A stretch of 64,000 nucleotides of DNA from NCBI GenBank assembly GCA_016840165.1, contig JAEOSU010000080.1, positions 62,001 through 126,000 of the forward strand, in the 5' to 3' direction. This DNA is from Promethearchaeota archaeon (GTDB lineage: Archaea; Asgardarchaeota; Lokiarchaeia; Sigyniarchaeales; SOKP01). The position numbers and the translations under genes are program-made. Of the stretch, positions 10,008 through 18,468 are shown in pieces (position 1 is the first letter of the stretch; every line of letters starts with the position of its first letter). The notes beneath the pieces were generated by a model. It searched no databases, was not told where the DNA came from, and saw only the letters and a program-made list of their open reading frames with translations.

Positions 10008-10013
10008 AAAAAA
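10008..10013 (-). terminator. Oligo-T terminator of tRNA-Gln
   Basis: Six T residues begin immediately after the discriminator base of the tRNA on the minus strand, followed by further AT-rich sequence. This is a typical archaeal end signal for a short RNA gene. Confidence 0.5.
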
Positions 10014-10086
10014 TAGCCCGGCACGGATTCGAACCGTGGTCACGGGGTTCAAGGCCCCAGATGCTTGGCCACTACACCACCGGGCT
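10014..10086 (-). tRNA. tRNA-Gln (anticodon UUG), with C at position 33
   Basis: The minus strand folds into a standard 73-nt cloverleaf. The acceptor arm is AGCCCGG/CCGGGCT, the T arm is CACGG-TTCGAAT-CCGTG, the anticodon stem is TGGGG/CCCCG with a CCTTGAA loop, and the variable loop has four bases. The loop places TTG at positions 34-36, so the tRNA reads CAA as Gln. Position 33, almost universally U, is C here. Shifting the stem to restore U33 would break the stem pairs. The discriminator is A and no CCA is encoded. No intron is present. The gene lies between the Trm112-like and Alg7-type genes on the same strand. Confidence 0.88.
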
Positions 10087-10101
10087 TTCATAAAGCTAAA
10101 C

Positions 10102-10731
10102 TTAATTCTGGAGGTTAAAAGGTTTTAAATCTTGTTTAAAAAATCCTTTATGTAATAAATTTTTATTGGTTTTTAGGAATTCTATTTCTAATTCTTTATC
10201 TCGATATTCATCTGGTAGCATTTGTGGAATAGTATCGATTATAGGAAACCATCGTTTACATTCGGGACAAAGCAATACCCCTGTTTCAATCTCAATTTCG
10301 AATTTAAATTTATTAATAATAACCAATTCTGGTAATAGAGCATCCAAATTATTTTCTGTTGAATTTTGAATTGATGTTTTTAATTTATTATAAATAGTAG
10401 TTCTGATATAATTTAGTAGAGTTTTGCTACTTTCAATTCCAGAGAGATCATGTATATTTTCCAATTCATCAAGACTTTGTTTAATCAGTTTAAGATATGA
10501 AATTAGTGGTGTTTTCTCCAATACAAGATTATCTTGAAGATATATTATTCCATCAACGGTAGAAATTTTGATTACATTTTCTGATTTAAGTTTTTCAAGG
10601 TTTCTATCTTGTATAGTCTCTAACATCGAGGTGAATTTGTCAATTCTAGATTCATAAGAAAAGATATATAACTCTAAGGGATACTGTTTATCAATTGGAC
10701 AAGCTAATATATCAAATAACCATGGCTTCAT
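10102..10731 (-). CDS. Trm112-like zinc protein (methyltransferase activator)
   Basis: This 209-residue protein starts with [15 protein letters not shown] and ends its second half with [25 protein letters not shown], the split zinc-ribbon signature of Trm112. The zinc cysteines visible are C11 and the C155/C158 pair, with a central helical insertion of about 110 residues between the halves. Trm112 proteins are small partners that activate and stabilise SAM-dependent methyltransferases acting on tRNA, rRNA or release factors. The start lies 27 bases after the ribophorin-like gene, so the two are probably co-transcribed. The family is clear; its methyltransferase partner is not encoded next to it. 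Confidence 0.82.
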   Translation of the reverse strand: MKPWLFDILACPIDKQYPLELYIFSYESRIDKFTSMLETIQDRNLEKLKSENVIKISTVDGIIYLQDNLVLEKTPLISYLKLIKQSLDELENIHDLSGIESSKTLLNYIRTTIYNKLKTSIQNSTENNLDALLPELVIINKFKFEIEIETGVLLCPECKRWFPIIDTIPQMLPDEYRDKELEIEFLKTNKNLLHKGFFKQDLKPFNLQN

Positions 10732-10757
10732 TCATTTTCTCCCATAAAATGGATATT

Positions 10758-12614
10758 TTATAATAGATAGCTACGTAATTGTTGAATTATCCTATCGATT
10801 GTTCTATCAATCTTTTTTCTTCTTCTATCGAAATCTGTCGATAATTTTTCGTATGCGGCTTTTGAGGGTAATCGTCCTCTTTTATACCGCGTTTCTAATA
10901 AGTTTAAACTATCATCTACGCTAATCCTTTCTGCATCTAAAACATCCAATTTCTTTATTAGGTTTTCGAAAGTTTCATTAGTGTCCATAAGGACTTTTTT
11001 GAAAGGTAATAATTCTTGTTTTATTTGTTCAATTTTTAGAGTATTTTTGGATAAGATATTGCTATAAGTTTTTTTAGCCATTTTTTTACTTTTTGCTGCT
11101 TGTTCAGCTCTTCGAATTTCCAATGATAATGCATTTTTTTCATCATATAATGAACAAAATTCACGTATCTCACTGAATGGAATGAATTCTCCTCCAAGTT
11201 CACCTTCTATTTCTTTTCTTTTTCGAGTTTTAATAATTACAACATATAGGGACATTATTAAAGCAATAATTAGTATAAGTATCAAGGGGCGAAGTAATAA
11301 ATTAAAAATATCTATTGAAAAAGTGAACTGTACCATAAATCTTTCTATCGGACTTTTATTTTCGGAAATATAAGTTAAAATCGTTGACCCTCGTGATTGT
11401 TGTATAGCATAAGGATCTGTGGAGATAAATACTAGATCATTACACCCTTCAATGACTAGATGCACGTTTTCTTCGAGAACGTAAAATTCATGGGTTGTGG
11501 TATATAAATTTATCTTAATTGATTGCTCAAACCAGTTTATTGAGCTATAATCTTCAAAAGGTAATTGGTATTCTAGCATAAACTTGTATTTAGAACTGGG
11601 AGAAAGTACCGCCCGGTTTCTAGCCAAATTAATTGAAAATGTTTTGATTTCGGGATTCTCTTCGTTTTCAGTAAAAGTAGATATTTCTAAGTCACCAATA
11701 TCATCAAATACCCGTAAATTTTTTGATAATATTGGAATGTTAATGGAAAGCAATGATATTTGGATAAAACCAATATTTTGGATTAGAATTTCTTCCCTAA
11801 TTCTAATTAAACCCCATGCAGATATGTAAATTTCTCGAGTTACACTTTCAATTTGCATTTTTGTCACATCCATATCCCTAAAAGAAATTGTTATTTCCCT
11901 CTCCTCTTCTTTTAGATTTTCTAAAAAGGGTTCTAAATAATCAAGTTCAAGACTATTAGCTAAATCATATTCATAAATATTATCGGTAATCATATTTCCA
12001 ATGTCCTCAACTTGTTCAAAATCTATTACTTCAGAAGTTTCAGGCATCCGAAATAATGTTCGCACTTCTTTTTCAGTTTTATATGGTAAAATTGGAAAGG
12101 GATTTATCGAATAATCGATATTTTGTTCCGTCGGACCGATATAATAGATAGGAATATTTGCATAGCTATGTGAAAAAGTTATAGTTATGTTTTGTTTTGG
12201 AAAAAGTGGTGTGTCAAAATGTATCATAATCATTTCATTATCATTCATAATCAAATTCGATCTCTCAGAGAGCAATGAATGTTCATTTGAACTCACTGAT
12301 TTAAAATATATCAAATTATCTATTAAATTCAACGGGATGCCAACAAGGATCGAAGGAATTGGATTATTGTAAGTATTTTTTACGGTTAAATCGTCTTCTA
12401 TATTTATTATGCCAGAACCGCTAACTTCAACATTTCTAAGGATAGTAGTAATAATAATATTTTCAGCTCCTTCCAAACCAGATGAGTAATTTAAATCAGA
12501 TATTTCGTCAGTATTAACGCCTTGGTTGCTATTATTGATTTGAAATGGCGTAAGCATAATTAATGTTAGAAAAACAATACTTACAAGTAATATTTTTTTG
12601 TTTTTATACTTCAT
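10758..12614 (-). CDS. Ribophorin I (OST1)-like membrane protein
   Basis: This 618-residue protein has a signal peptide (about residues 6-23), a long extracytoplasmic beta-rich region in two parts, one membrane helix (about 437-462) and a cytoplasmic coiled coil (about 475-615). Size (human ribophorin I has about 607 residues), topology and order agree with ribophorin I, an accessory subunit of the eukaryotic oligosaccharyltransferase. Local resemblances by eye are the SHSYANIPIYYIGPTEQ...FPILPYKTEKEV region, matching the Y-H-P-Q...SPYPTKTQ block, and the C-terminal GRLPSKAAYEKL...KKIDRTIDRIIQQL, matching the GKLKKDTY...TKIDHILDAL end of the human protein. Ribophorin I homologues have been reported in Asgard genomes. 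It is divergent from sec61beta and upstream of an Alg7-type gene, which fits N-glycosylation at the translocon. The assignment rests on inspection only. Confidence 0.68.
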   Translation of the reverse strand: MKYKNKKILLVSIVFLTLIMLTPFQINNSNQGVNTDEISDLNYSSGLEGAENIIITTILRNVEVSGSGIINIEDDLTVKNTYNNPIPSILVGIPLNLIDNLIYFKSVSSNEHSLLSERSNLIMNDNEMIMIHFDTPLFPKQNITITFSHSYANIPIYYIGPTEQNIDYSINPFPILPYKTEKEVRTLFRMPETSEVIDFEQVEDIGNMITDNIYEYDLANSLELDYLEPFLENLKEEEREITISFRDMDVTKMQIESVTREIYISAWGLIRIREEILIQNIGFIQISLLSINIPILSKNLRVFDDIGDLEISTFTENEENPEIKTFSINLARNRAVLSPSSKYKFMLEYQLPFEDYSSINWFEQSIKINLYTTTHEFYVLEENVHLVIEGCNDLVFISTDPYAIQQSRGSTILTYISENKSPIERFMVQFTFSIDIFNLLLRPLILILIIALIMSLYVVIIKTRKRKEIEGELGGEFIPFSEIREFCSLYDEKNALSLEIRRAEQAAKSKKMAKKTYSNILSKNTLKIEQIKQELLPFKKVLMDTNETFENLIKKLDVLDAERISVDDSLNLLETRYKRGRLPSKAAYEKLSTDFDRRRKKIDRTIDRIIQQLRSYLL

Positions 12615-12754
12615 AAATTTTCTCGGGTCAACCTTGAATTATCTAAAATAATTAAAACACTTAATAAAAATTTATTATATTTTTTTCTTTATTTCAAAAT
12701 AAACCTTAATATTTCTGTTAATTTATATTATTATAATTATTGAAATATTATTAA

Positions 12755-12759
12755 GTGAT
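12755..12759 (+). promoter_or_regulatory. GTGAT ribosome-binding site of sec61beta
   Basis: GTGAT lies six bases before the ATG at 12766. It pairs with the AUCAC end of archaeal 16S rRNA and has the same form and spacing as the sites before several other genes in this window. Confidence 0.6.
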
Positions 12760-12765
12760 TTAAAG

Positions 12766-12975
12766 ATGTCCTCACAAAGAGCTCAATCAAGACGGAAAAA
12801 AAGAAGAAGTGGAAATGCTCCTATGCCTTTAGCAGGCGCGGGATTAATGCGGTTTTTTGAAGATAGTTCGATTGGTATAAAAGTAGGACCTGTTGCAACA
12901 GTTATATTTGCTTTAGCCTTAATTCTAGTTGTGGTTTTCGCTTGGTTAGGTATCTTTAATTGGATTTTTACTTAA
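12766..12975 (+). CDS. Preprotein translocase subunit Sec61beta/SecG
   Basis: This 69-residue protein has the archaeal Sec61beta layout: a basic N-terminus (RRKKRRSG), the conserved PMPLAGAGLMRFFEDSSIGIKVGP block, and one membrane helix (about residues 42-66) at the C-terminus. Sec61beta is the small tail-anchored subunit of the SecYE translocon and is not essential for transport. It is followed after 20 bases by a MazG-like gene and diverges from the ribophorin I-like gene across about 150 AT-rich bases. In eukaryotes the oligosaccharyltransferase docks on the Sec61 complex, so the neighbourhood is meaningful. Confidence 0.92.
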   Translation: MSSQRAQSRRKKRRSGNAPMPLAGAGLMRFFEDSSIGIKVGPVATVIFALALILVVVFAWLGIFNWIFT

Positions 12976-12995
12976 TCTGTAATTATTTTTTAATT

Positions 12996-13286
12996 ATGAG
13001 ATTTTCAGAATTTCAAACATTAATTAAAGAGCTTTATTTTGAAAAAGATCATACCAGAGGAATTAAGGGCACTTTTATATGGTTAATTGAGGAAATTGGT
13101 GAACTTGCTACATTATTAAAGGAAGTAGATTTAGATGATAAAAAAATTTCAGAAGAAATAGCAGATATAATAGCATGGACTTGCTCTATCGCAAATTTAT
13201 TAAACATTGACATCGAAAAAGCCTTAATGCAAAAATATCCAAATAAATGTAGTAAGTGTAATTCGATTCCATGTAAATGTGAATAA
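12996..13286 (+). CDS. MazG-like nucleotide pyrophosphohydrolase with C-terminal Cys cluster
   Basis: I start this 96-residue protein at the ATG at 12996 (MRFSEFQ), because the earlier in-frame start lies inside sec61beta. The all-alpha NTP pyrophosphohydrolase motifs are present: EEIGE near residue 30 and EEIADIIAW near residue 55, which supply the magnesium-binding acidic residues. The protein ends in CSKCNSIPCKC, a small probable metal-binding tail seen in some archaeal MazG-like proteins. The likely role is hydrolysis of non-canonical or excess NTPs to NMP and PPi (house-cleaning). It is probably co-transcribed with sec61beta. Confidence 0.85.
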   Translation: MRFSEFQTLIKELYFEKDHTRGIKGTFIWLIEEIGELATLLKEVDLDDKKISEEIADIIAWTCSIANLLNIDIEKALMQKYPNKCSKCNSIPCKCE

Positions 13287-13300
13287 ATTTTAAAAAATAA

Positions 13301-14374
13301 TCATTGATTTAAATTTATTTCTTCAATCAAATGCTCAGAACAATCTATATGGCGAATCCAATATAGATTTTTGGGTAAAATATTATATTTTGGACCATCT
13401 GGAATTTTTTCATCGAATGCAAGTTTGGTGAGAATATTTGGCATATTAGCTAATGGTATACCATATATTTTACCAGCATAAGAAAAGAAGTAACTGGTTG
13501 TGAAAAATCTTCCAGCATTTATTTCGGTCGGACATATTAATCCACTTTTATCTTCCTTCATATCGACACAGAAAATACCTGTAGCTGTTGAATCGATTGC
13601 TAATATCGCCTTAGTTGCCATTTCGTTTACCTTATCATCATGTATCGTTCTAGCTACAATTGGGGTTCCAGTGATGCCTGAAGGTGCAAGATATGGATAA
13701 ATATATTCAATGCGCTCCCTTGCTTGAGAACATACTAGTTCTCCGTTGTTAAATATACTTTGAAATGCTATATTCCTCCCCGGTAAATATTCTTGAGCTA
13801 TAAATTCCCATTTTTTACCTCTTGATTTCCAGTATTTAATCCAATTAACACCTGTTTCTATATTTTCAACGGGAGTACTCCCAGTACCTCCAGCTCCTTT
13901 TTTAGCACGTATCCATAGTTTCTCTCCTAATTCGTTGAATGCTTTTTCTATATCACTTTCAAGATGATCAAAACGAATTTCAAGTGCTCTTACAGACGGA
14001 AACATGTTTTCTTTCCAAATATCTGAACTTAAATATTTATCTTGGCAACATCTTACTGTTTCTTTTTTAGGTAAAAATGTTATAGTATCAATTTTTTCAC
14101 GATTTTCAGAAATTACTGATACTTCTACATCAGGTTGAGGATGAATTAAGTCTATATCATATTCATTAATTATTCTATTAATTGAAGGAATATAGTCTTT
14201 AGAATCAGCTCTAGGAACAAGAAACATTTTTTCAGTCCATGGGTTTGCAAACTGTAGATGGTACTTATTTATATCTGTACCATATAATCCCCTCTTCTGG
14301 TTAGCCAACTTCAAAGATTTTAAGAAATTTACTCCTGCTGGACCTCCTGCACCTGTTATTAGTATTTTCTTCAT
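13301..14374 (-). CDS. ATP-grasp family ligase (carbamoyl-phosphate-synthase-like fold)
   Basis: This 357-residue protein begins with a Rossmann-like GAGGPAGVN loop and a preATP-grasp domain (residues 1-110). An ATP-grasp core follows with RAKKGAGGTGSTPV as the glycine-rich ATP loop, QEYLPGRNIAFQ, and CVDMKEDKSG...PTEINAGRF as the magnesium-binding end. Such enzymes join a carboxylate to an amine or thiol through an acyl phosphate. The family is often found in sugar and surface-polymer loci, and this gene is divergent from a sugar epimerase operon. The substrate is unknown. The C-terminus (about 300-357) has no recognisable domain. Confidence 0.8.
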   Translation of the reverse strand: MKKILITGAGGPAGVNFLKSLKLANQKRGLYGTDINKYHLQFANPWTEKMFLVPRADSKDYIPSINRIINEYDIDLIHPQPDVEVSVISENREKIDTITFLPKKETVRCCQDKYLSSDIWKENMFPSVRALEIRFDHLESDIEKAFNELGEKLWIRAKKGAGGTGSTPVENIETGVNWIKYWKSRGKKWEFIAQEYLPGRNIAFQSIFNNGELVCSQARERIEYIYPYLAPSGITGTPIVARTIHDDKVNEMATKAILAIDSTATGIFCVDMKEDKSGLICPTEINAGRFFTTSYFFSYAGKIYGIPLANMPNILTKLAFDEKIPDGPKYNILPKNLYWIRHIDCSEHLIEEINLNQ

Positions 14375-14587
14375 TATTATATAGTATTTTGAACGTATAT
14401 GTAAATTATATTAAAGAATAAAGCAAACTTTATTAATTTTGGGGATGGTTATTCATTGAGATTTGTAAAATGAAATTGAAATTACAAGGAAAAATAATTA
14501 ATAAAATCGTTAAAAATAATGTTTTAAAGCTTTTAATTTCTAAATTATTTATAAGAAATTTATCAAATAACTAATAAAGATTAGAAA

Positions 14588-15589
14588 ATGGAGATAGAAG
14601 GGAAAAAGATATTAGTAACTGGGGGAGCAGGTTTTATAGGATCTCATTTAGTAGAACGCTTCATAAAAGAAAATGTAGGAGAAATAAGAGTCTATGATAA
14701 TTTTTCAACGGGGAGAAGGAGTTCTATTGATGAAAATAAGGTAAAAATCATTGAAGGAGATATTCTAGACTTTAAAAAGCTAAATTCAACTATGAAGGAC
14801 GTTGATATTGTTTCTCATCATGCCGCTGAGTTAGAAGTATTTACCGGAATTGAAAACTCTATTCATGATTTAAAAACAAATATTGAAGGAACTTTAAACG
14901 TGCTAAACTCTGCTCTAAGTAATGGAATCAAAAAGGTTATATATGCATCATCTGGTGGAGTATATGGTCAAGCACAATATCTACCTGAGGATGAAAAGCA
15001 TCCATTAATGCCTCACTGGCCATATGGAGTTAGTAAGTTAGCTGGGGAGAAATATTGTCTCCAATACTATCTTTTACATAATTTAGCAACAGTTTCATTG
15101 CGTTATGGAATAGTTTATGGCCCAAGAGAATGGTATGGAAGAGTTTTAACTTTATTTATCAAACGAGCTTTAGAAGGTAAAGCCCCTATAATATTTGGAG
15201 CGGGAAATCAAATGAGAGATTATGTATATATCGATGATGCGGTTGAAGCTAATATTTTAGCAATTAAAAGTGAGACTGTAAATGGAAGTGTCTTTAATGT
15301 TGGTGGAGATTCATCATACTCTATCGAAAATGTTGCTAAAATCGTTATTGAGTTAATTAATCCTAACATAAAGCCAATTTATGATAATCCTGAGCCAGGA
15401 GAATCTAGTAAATATCAACCTAATAGAAGGAGATTACCGGGAGAGTTACAAGATTTTATACTTGATAGCTCTCAAATTCATAAAAAATTAGGGTATAAAC
15501 CGAAAACTAATTTTAAGGATGGAGTAAAAAAAGAAATTGAATGGATCAGAAATAATTCGATGTTTTGGAATTATAAAGCTCGTGTTTAA
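14588..15589 (+). CDS. NAD-dependent nucleotide-sugar epimerase/dehydratase (GalE-like)
   Basis: This 333-residue protein is an extended short-chain dehydrogenase. It has the NAD-binding GGAGFIGSH loop at residues 11-19, the catalytic YGVSK (Tyr-x3-Lys) near residue 145 with an upstream SSGGVYG serine motif, and FGAGNQMRDYVYIDD typical of UDP-glucose/UDP-GlcNAc 4-epimerases. It probably interconverts UDP-hexoses for surface glycans. A DUF354 protein follows after 21 bases and then a methyltransferase, so it starts a three-gene plus-strand operon. The exact epimer or dehydratase activity cannot be decided. Confidence 0.87.
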   Translation: MEIEGKKILVTGGAGFIGSHLVERFIKENVGEIRVYDNFSTGRRSSIDENKVKIIEGDILDFKKLNSTMKDVDIVSHHAAELEVFTGIENSIHDLKTNIEGTLNVLNSALSNGIKKVIYASSGGVYGQAQYLPEDEKHPLMPHWPYGVSKLAGEKYCLQYYLLHNLATVSLRYGIVYGPREWYGRVLTLFIKRALEGKAPIIFGAGNQMRDYVYIDDAVEANILAIKSETVNGSVFNVGGDSSYSIENVAKIVIELINPNIKPIYDNPEPGESSKYQPNRRRLPGELQDFILDSSQIHKKLGYKPKTNFKDGVKKEIEWIRNNSMFWNYKARV

Positions 15590-15610
15590 TAAAGGATAAA
15601 GTGAGAAAAA

Positions 15611-16687
15611 ATGATAATTTGGTTAGATTTCTGTGAACCTAAAAGCGTAACAATGTTAAGACCTTTATATGAAAAGTTAGCAAATATTCATGATGTTTTT
15701 ATAACAGCGAGAGATTTTGATTCTACTCACTTCTTATTAGATAAATGGGGTATTGATTATATTCCTGTAGGAAAATATGGTGGAGGAACTCTAAAATTAA
15801 AGCTATTGGCATATTCTGAACGCTTATTAAAATTAACCAAAATTATTATTAAAAAAGAACCTGATTTCTTATTTTGCATAACTTCTCCAGAAGCATTGAG
15901 AATTTCATTTGGCCTTCAAATTCCAAACATAATGTTCAACGATGAACCACGATCCTACGGACCTTGTTCCACAACCTTTCCATACGTAAATCAGATTATT
16001 GTTCCTAAAACTATTCCATTAGAGTGGTATTTAAATTATGGATTAAAAGAAGAGAAAATAATAAGGTTTAATGGAATTGATGAAGTTGGTTGGTTAAATC
16101 CTAATGATTTCAAACCAAACTTAAAATATATTGAGGCACTTGATTTAAAGAAAGATAAGTATGTAGTATGTCGAACTGAACCAACTAAAGCAGGTTATTT
16201 AATAAAAAAAATGAAACCATATGAAACTCAATTAACGGAAATCTTACCAGAATTATTAAATCAAACTGATGAGACTAAATTTTTAATCTTGACAAGAAAC
16301 GAAGAACAATTCAAATTTTTAAAACAATTCTTTAATACTTATATTAAAAAAGATCAGATTCGAGTTCAGAGGGGTTTAAGTAATCTAGCTCATGTAATGT
16401 ATTTTGCAAAAGCAGTGATCTCCGGGGGAGGGACGATGGTTCGAGAATCCGCTTTATTGGGTGTTCCCTCCATAGAATTCTTTCCATTAGAAACTTATCC
16501 ACAGGAACAATTTTTAATTGATAATGGTTTTCCTCTGCAGCATATTAAGGAAACTAAACAAATTTTATCTACAGCCACAGAATTTATCATGAAAGATTTT
16601 AAGATCGATACTAAAGAGAAAGTAAGTGCATTAGAAAATCCTATTGAAATAGCACTGCGTGAATTTAATAAAAGAACAAAGGTTTGA
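15611..16687 (+). CDS. DUF354 family protein (GT-B/UDP-GlcNAc 2-epimerase-like fold)
   Basis: This 358-residue protein opens with IIWLDFCEPKSVTMLRPL and has the ITARD and KEPDFLFCITSPEALRI blocks of DUF354. The C-terminal half has the SGGGTMVRESALLGVPSIEF glycine-rich loop, where GT-B enzymes hold the nucleotide sugar. DUF354 proteins resemble UDP-GlcNAc 2-epimerases and glycosyltransferases and occur in archaeal surface-polysaccharide loci; no activity is established for most of them. The sequence GTGAGAAAAA lies just before the ATG. The gene sits between an epimerase and a methyltransferase, consistent with synthesis of a decorated sugar. Confidence 0.8.
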   Translation: MIIWLDFCEPKSVTMLRPLYEKLANIHDVFITARDFDSTHFLLDKWGIDYIPVGKYGGGTLKLKLLAYSERLLKLTKIIIKKEPDFLFCITSPEALRISFGLQIPNIMFNDEPRSYGPCSTTFPYVNQIIVPKTIPLEWYLNYGLKEEKIIRFNGIDEVGWLNPNDFKPNLKYIEALDLKKDKYVVCRTEPTKAGYLIKKMKPYETQLTEILPELLNQTDETKFLILTRNEEQFKFLKQFFNTYIKKDQIRVQRGLSNLAHVMYFAKAVISGGGTMVRESALLGVPSIEFFPLETYPQEQFLIDNGFPLQHIKETKQILSTATEFIMKDFKIDTKEKVSALENPIEIALREFNKRTKV

Positions 16688-16689
16688 AA

Positions 16690-17346
16690 ATGAATCGACT
16701 AGAGGAATTTCTCAACAATCTAATGATTGAAAGGATCAAAAATTATACGAGAATGGAATTAATCGAAAATGTAATCGATCTTGGTGGCAAAGATGGAAAA
16801 TTTACTAAGCAAATTTCCAAGAATCTAACAGTTGTTGATTTAGATCCTCAAGAAATTTATGAAAATGTAGATTACATTAAAGCAGATATATTGCAATTTG
16901 AATCTGATAATAAATTTGATTTAGTTGTGAGTTCTGCATTTATGGAGCATTTTACTCGAGATGATGGCATAAAGATCCTTAAAAAAATAAATGAACTGCT
17001 TACGGATAATGGAATAGCATTTATTACATGCCCTAATGCTTGGAGTGTAAATAGACTTTTAGGGGAATTCATGGGTATGGGTGGTGCTTTGGAATTGTCG
17101 GACGGTGATAAAAAAGTAGGTCATAAATATCTTTATAATCTTGAGAGATTGGAAGCTATAATAAAAGAAGTATTACAGTTCATTGATTCAGGTTCCTATT
17201 TCTTTAAACCTTTGCCAGCTAATGATATGATTACCTCATTTAATGAAAGTGCCTTCAAGAGCTTTGCTTCTATAACATCAACTACTTATCCAGATTTGAA
17301 ATATTTTTTAGCTGAGATCTATGTGGTAGCTAAAAAGAAATATTAG
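16690..17346 (+). CDS. Class I SAM-dependent methyltransferase
   Basis: This 218-residue protein has motif I VIDLGGKDGKF (residues about 26-36), the acidic VVDLDPQ at the end of strand 2, FDLVVSSAFMEHF as motif IV, and ITCPN on strand 5. These are the usual SAM-binding elements of the Methyltransf_11/31 group. A TTG six bases upstream could also start the frame, but AAGGT lies six bases before the ATG at 16690, so I chose the ATG. The preceding gene ends at 16687. Methylation of a sugar or lipid-linked glycan is inferred from its neighbours. It converges with the GT4 gene and overlaps it by four bases. Confidence 0.82.
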   Translation: MNRLEEFLNNLMIERIKNYTRMELIENVIDLGGKDGKFTKQISKNLTVVDLDPQEIYENVDYIKADILQFESDNKFDLVVSSAFMEHFTRDDGIKILKKINELLTDNGIAFITCPNAWSVNRLLGEFMGMGGALELSDGDKKVGHKYLYNLERLEAIIKEVLQFIDSGSYFFKPLPANDMITSFNESAFKSFASITSTTYPDLKYFLAEIYVVAKKKY

Positions 17347-18449
17347 TTCAAAAATTTTTTATAAATTTCTTCTAACCTTTTTCCAACAGCGTCCCATGAG
17401 TATCTTTTTATAAATTCTTGTGCTTTATTCACTAATTCAGATCGAAGTTTCTCATCTTTAATTAGTCTTGAAATTTCTTCACTTAAACGTTGGGGATTAT
17501 TTGGGGGAACAAATATAGCATTTTCTTCTAAAATTTCTCTAAATACATCAATAGATGAACATATTACTGGAGTTCCGCATGCAATTGCTTCTAATGGAGT
17601 TAATCCAAATCCTTCTGAAGAGTTAGAATAAGTAAGAAAAATATCTGCCATAGAATAATATAAAGGCATTTTCTCCTCAGGAATATATCCTAGAAAATGA
17701 ATATCTTTATAATCTTCTTTCCATTTATTATATTTTTTTTGCATTTGGAAATCAGGTGTACCCCCAATAACTAAATTTAAGTTATCAAAATCTTTTTTAA
17801 TTAAGTTATAGGCCTCAATAATATGATCAACACCTTTATATGATGCAATACGACCTACATATAATAAAATGGGACTGTGAATATTTAATCGATTTTTTAA
17901 ATCTTGAGCTTCTTTAGGATATGGTTTATATTTTTCTTCAATACCGTTATAAATATTATAGATTTTATCGAATCGAATATTAGGAATAAAAATTTTAAAT
18001 CTTCTTTTAATGTAATTTGAAACAGTTAGAATATATCTTGATTTTTTTGATACTAATTTAATAAGGTATTTCTCTAAAGGGATCAGAGTAAGTTTTGTTT
18101 CAAAAGGAGTAAAATCATGAATTGTTGTGATAAATTCTTTAGTACCAGAAAGAATAATAGGAAATGCAGCTTTCGGACTATTCGCATGTATAATATCAAA
18201 TCTATGAGTTCTAAGATATTGAATTACTTTATAAGTAAAATGAAATATCCAGAGAAATCTTTTTCCTATTAAATCGAATTGAACAATATCAGATTTTTTT
18301 AAATCTCTATTCCATTTGCCAGTAATTAGTTTAACATTATACCTTTTTTTTTTAAGATAATCAAAATGAGCTTTTGCAACCTTGGCTTCTCCATCTGCAG
18401 TGTCAGGGGAAACTGCCAGAGATATCAGACAAATTTTTAAATTCTTCAT
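17343..18449 (-). CDS. GT4 family glycosyltransferase (GT-B)
   Basis: This 368-residue protein has the two-domain GT-B fold of GT4. The N-terminal part contains SPDTADGEAKVAKAHFDYLKK and HANSPKAAFP; the C-terminal part starts with LYVGRIASYKGVDHII and holds the nucleotide-sugar E-x7-E motif SEGFGLTPLEAIACGTPVI. It should transfer a hexose from an activated donor to a growing glycan on the cytoplasmic face of the membrane, with retention of configuration. It converges with the methyltransferase gene and closes the 13.3-18.4 kb sugar cluster. Confidence 0.9.
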   Translation of the reverse strand: MKNLKICLISLAVSPDTADGEAKVAKAHFDYLKKKRYNVKLITGKWNRDLKKSDIVQFDLIGKRFLWIFHFTYKVIQYLRTHRFDIIHANSPKAAFPIILSGTKEFITTIHDFTPFETKLTLIPLEKYLIKLVSKKSRYILTVSNYIKRRFKIFIPNIRFDKIYNIYNGIEEKYKPYPKEAQDLKNRLNIHSPILLYVGRIASYKGVDHIIEAYNLIKKDFDNLNLVIGGTPDFQMQKKYNKWKEDYKDIHFLGYIPEEKMPLYYSMADIFLTYSNSSEGFGLTPLEAIACGTPVICSSIDVFREILEENAIFVPPNNPQRLSEEISRLIKDEKLRSELVNKAQEFIKRYSWDAVGKRLEEIYKKFLN

Positions 18450-18468
18450 ATTCTAATAGTATTATAAG

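Noticed and set aside
12960..13286. A longer MazG-like start at 12960
   Set aside because: It overlaps the end of sec61beta and adds residues (DFYLICNYFLI) that are not part of the MazG fold. The ATG at 12996 starts the conserved MRFSEFQ helix.
14470..14574. A 34-codon plus-strand frame (MKLKLQGKIINKI...) before the epimerase gene
   Set aside because: Lysine- and leucine-rich composition is what AT-rich DNA gives in open frames. There is no ribosome-binding site, no independent promoter or terminator, and no recognisable motif.
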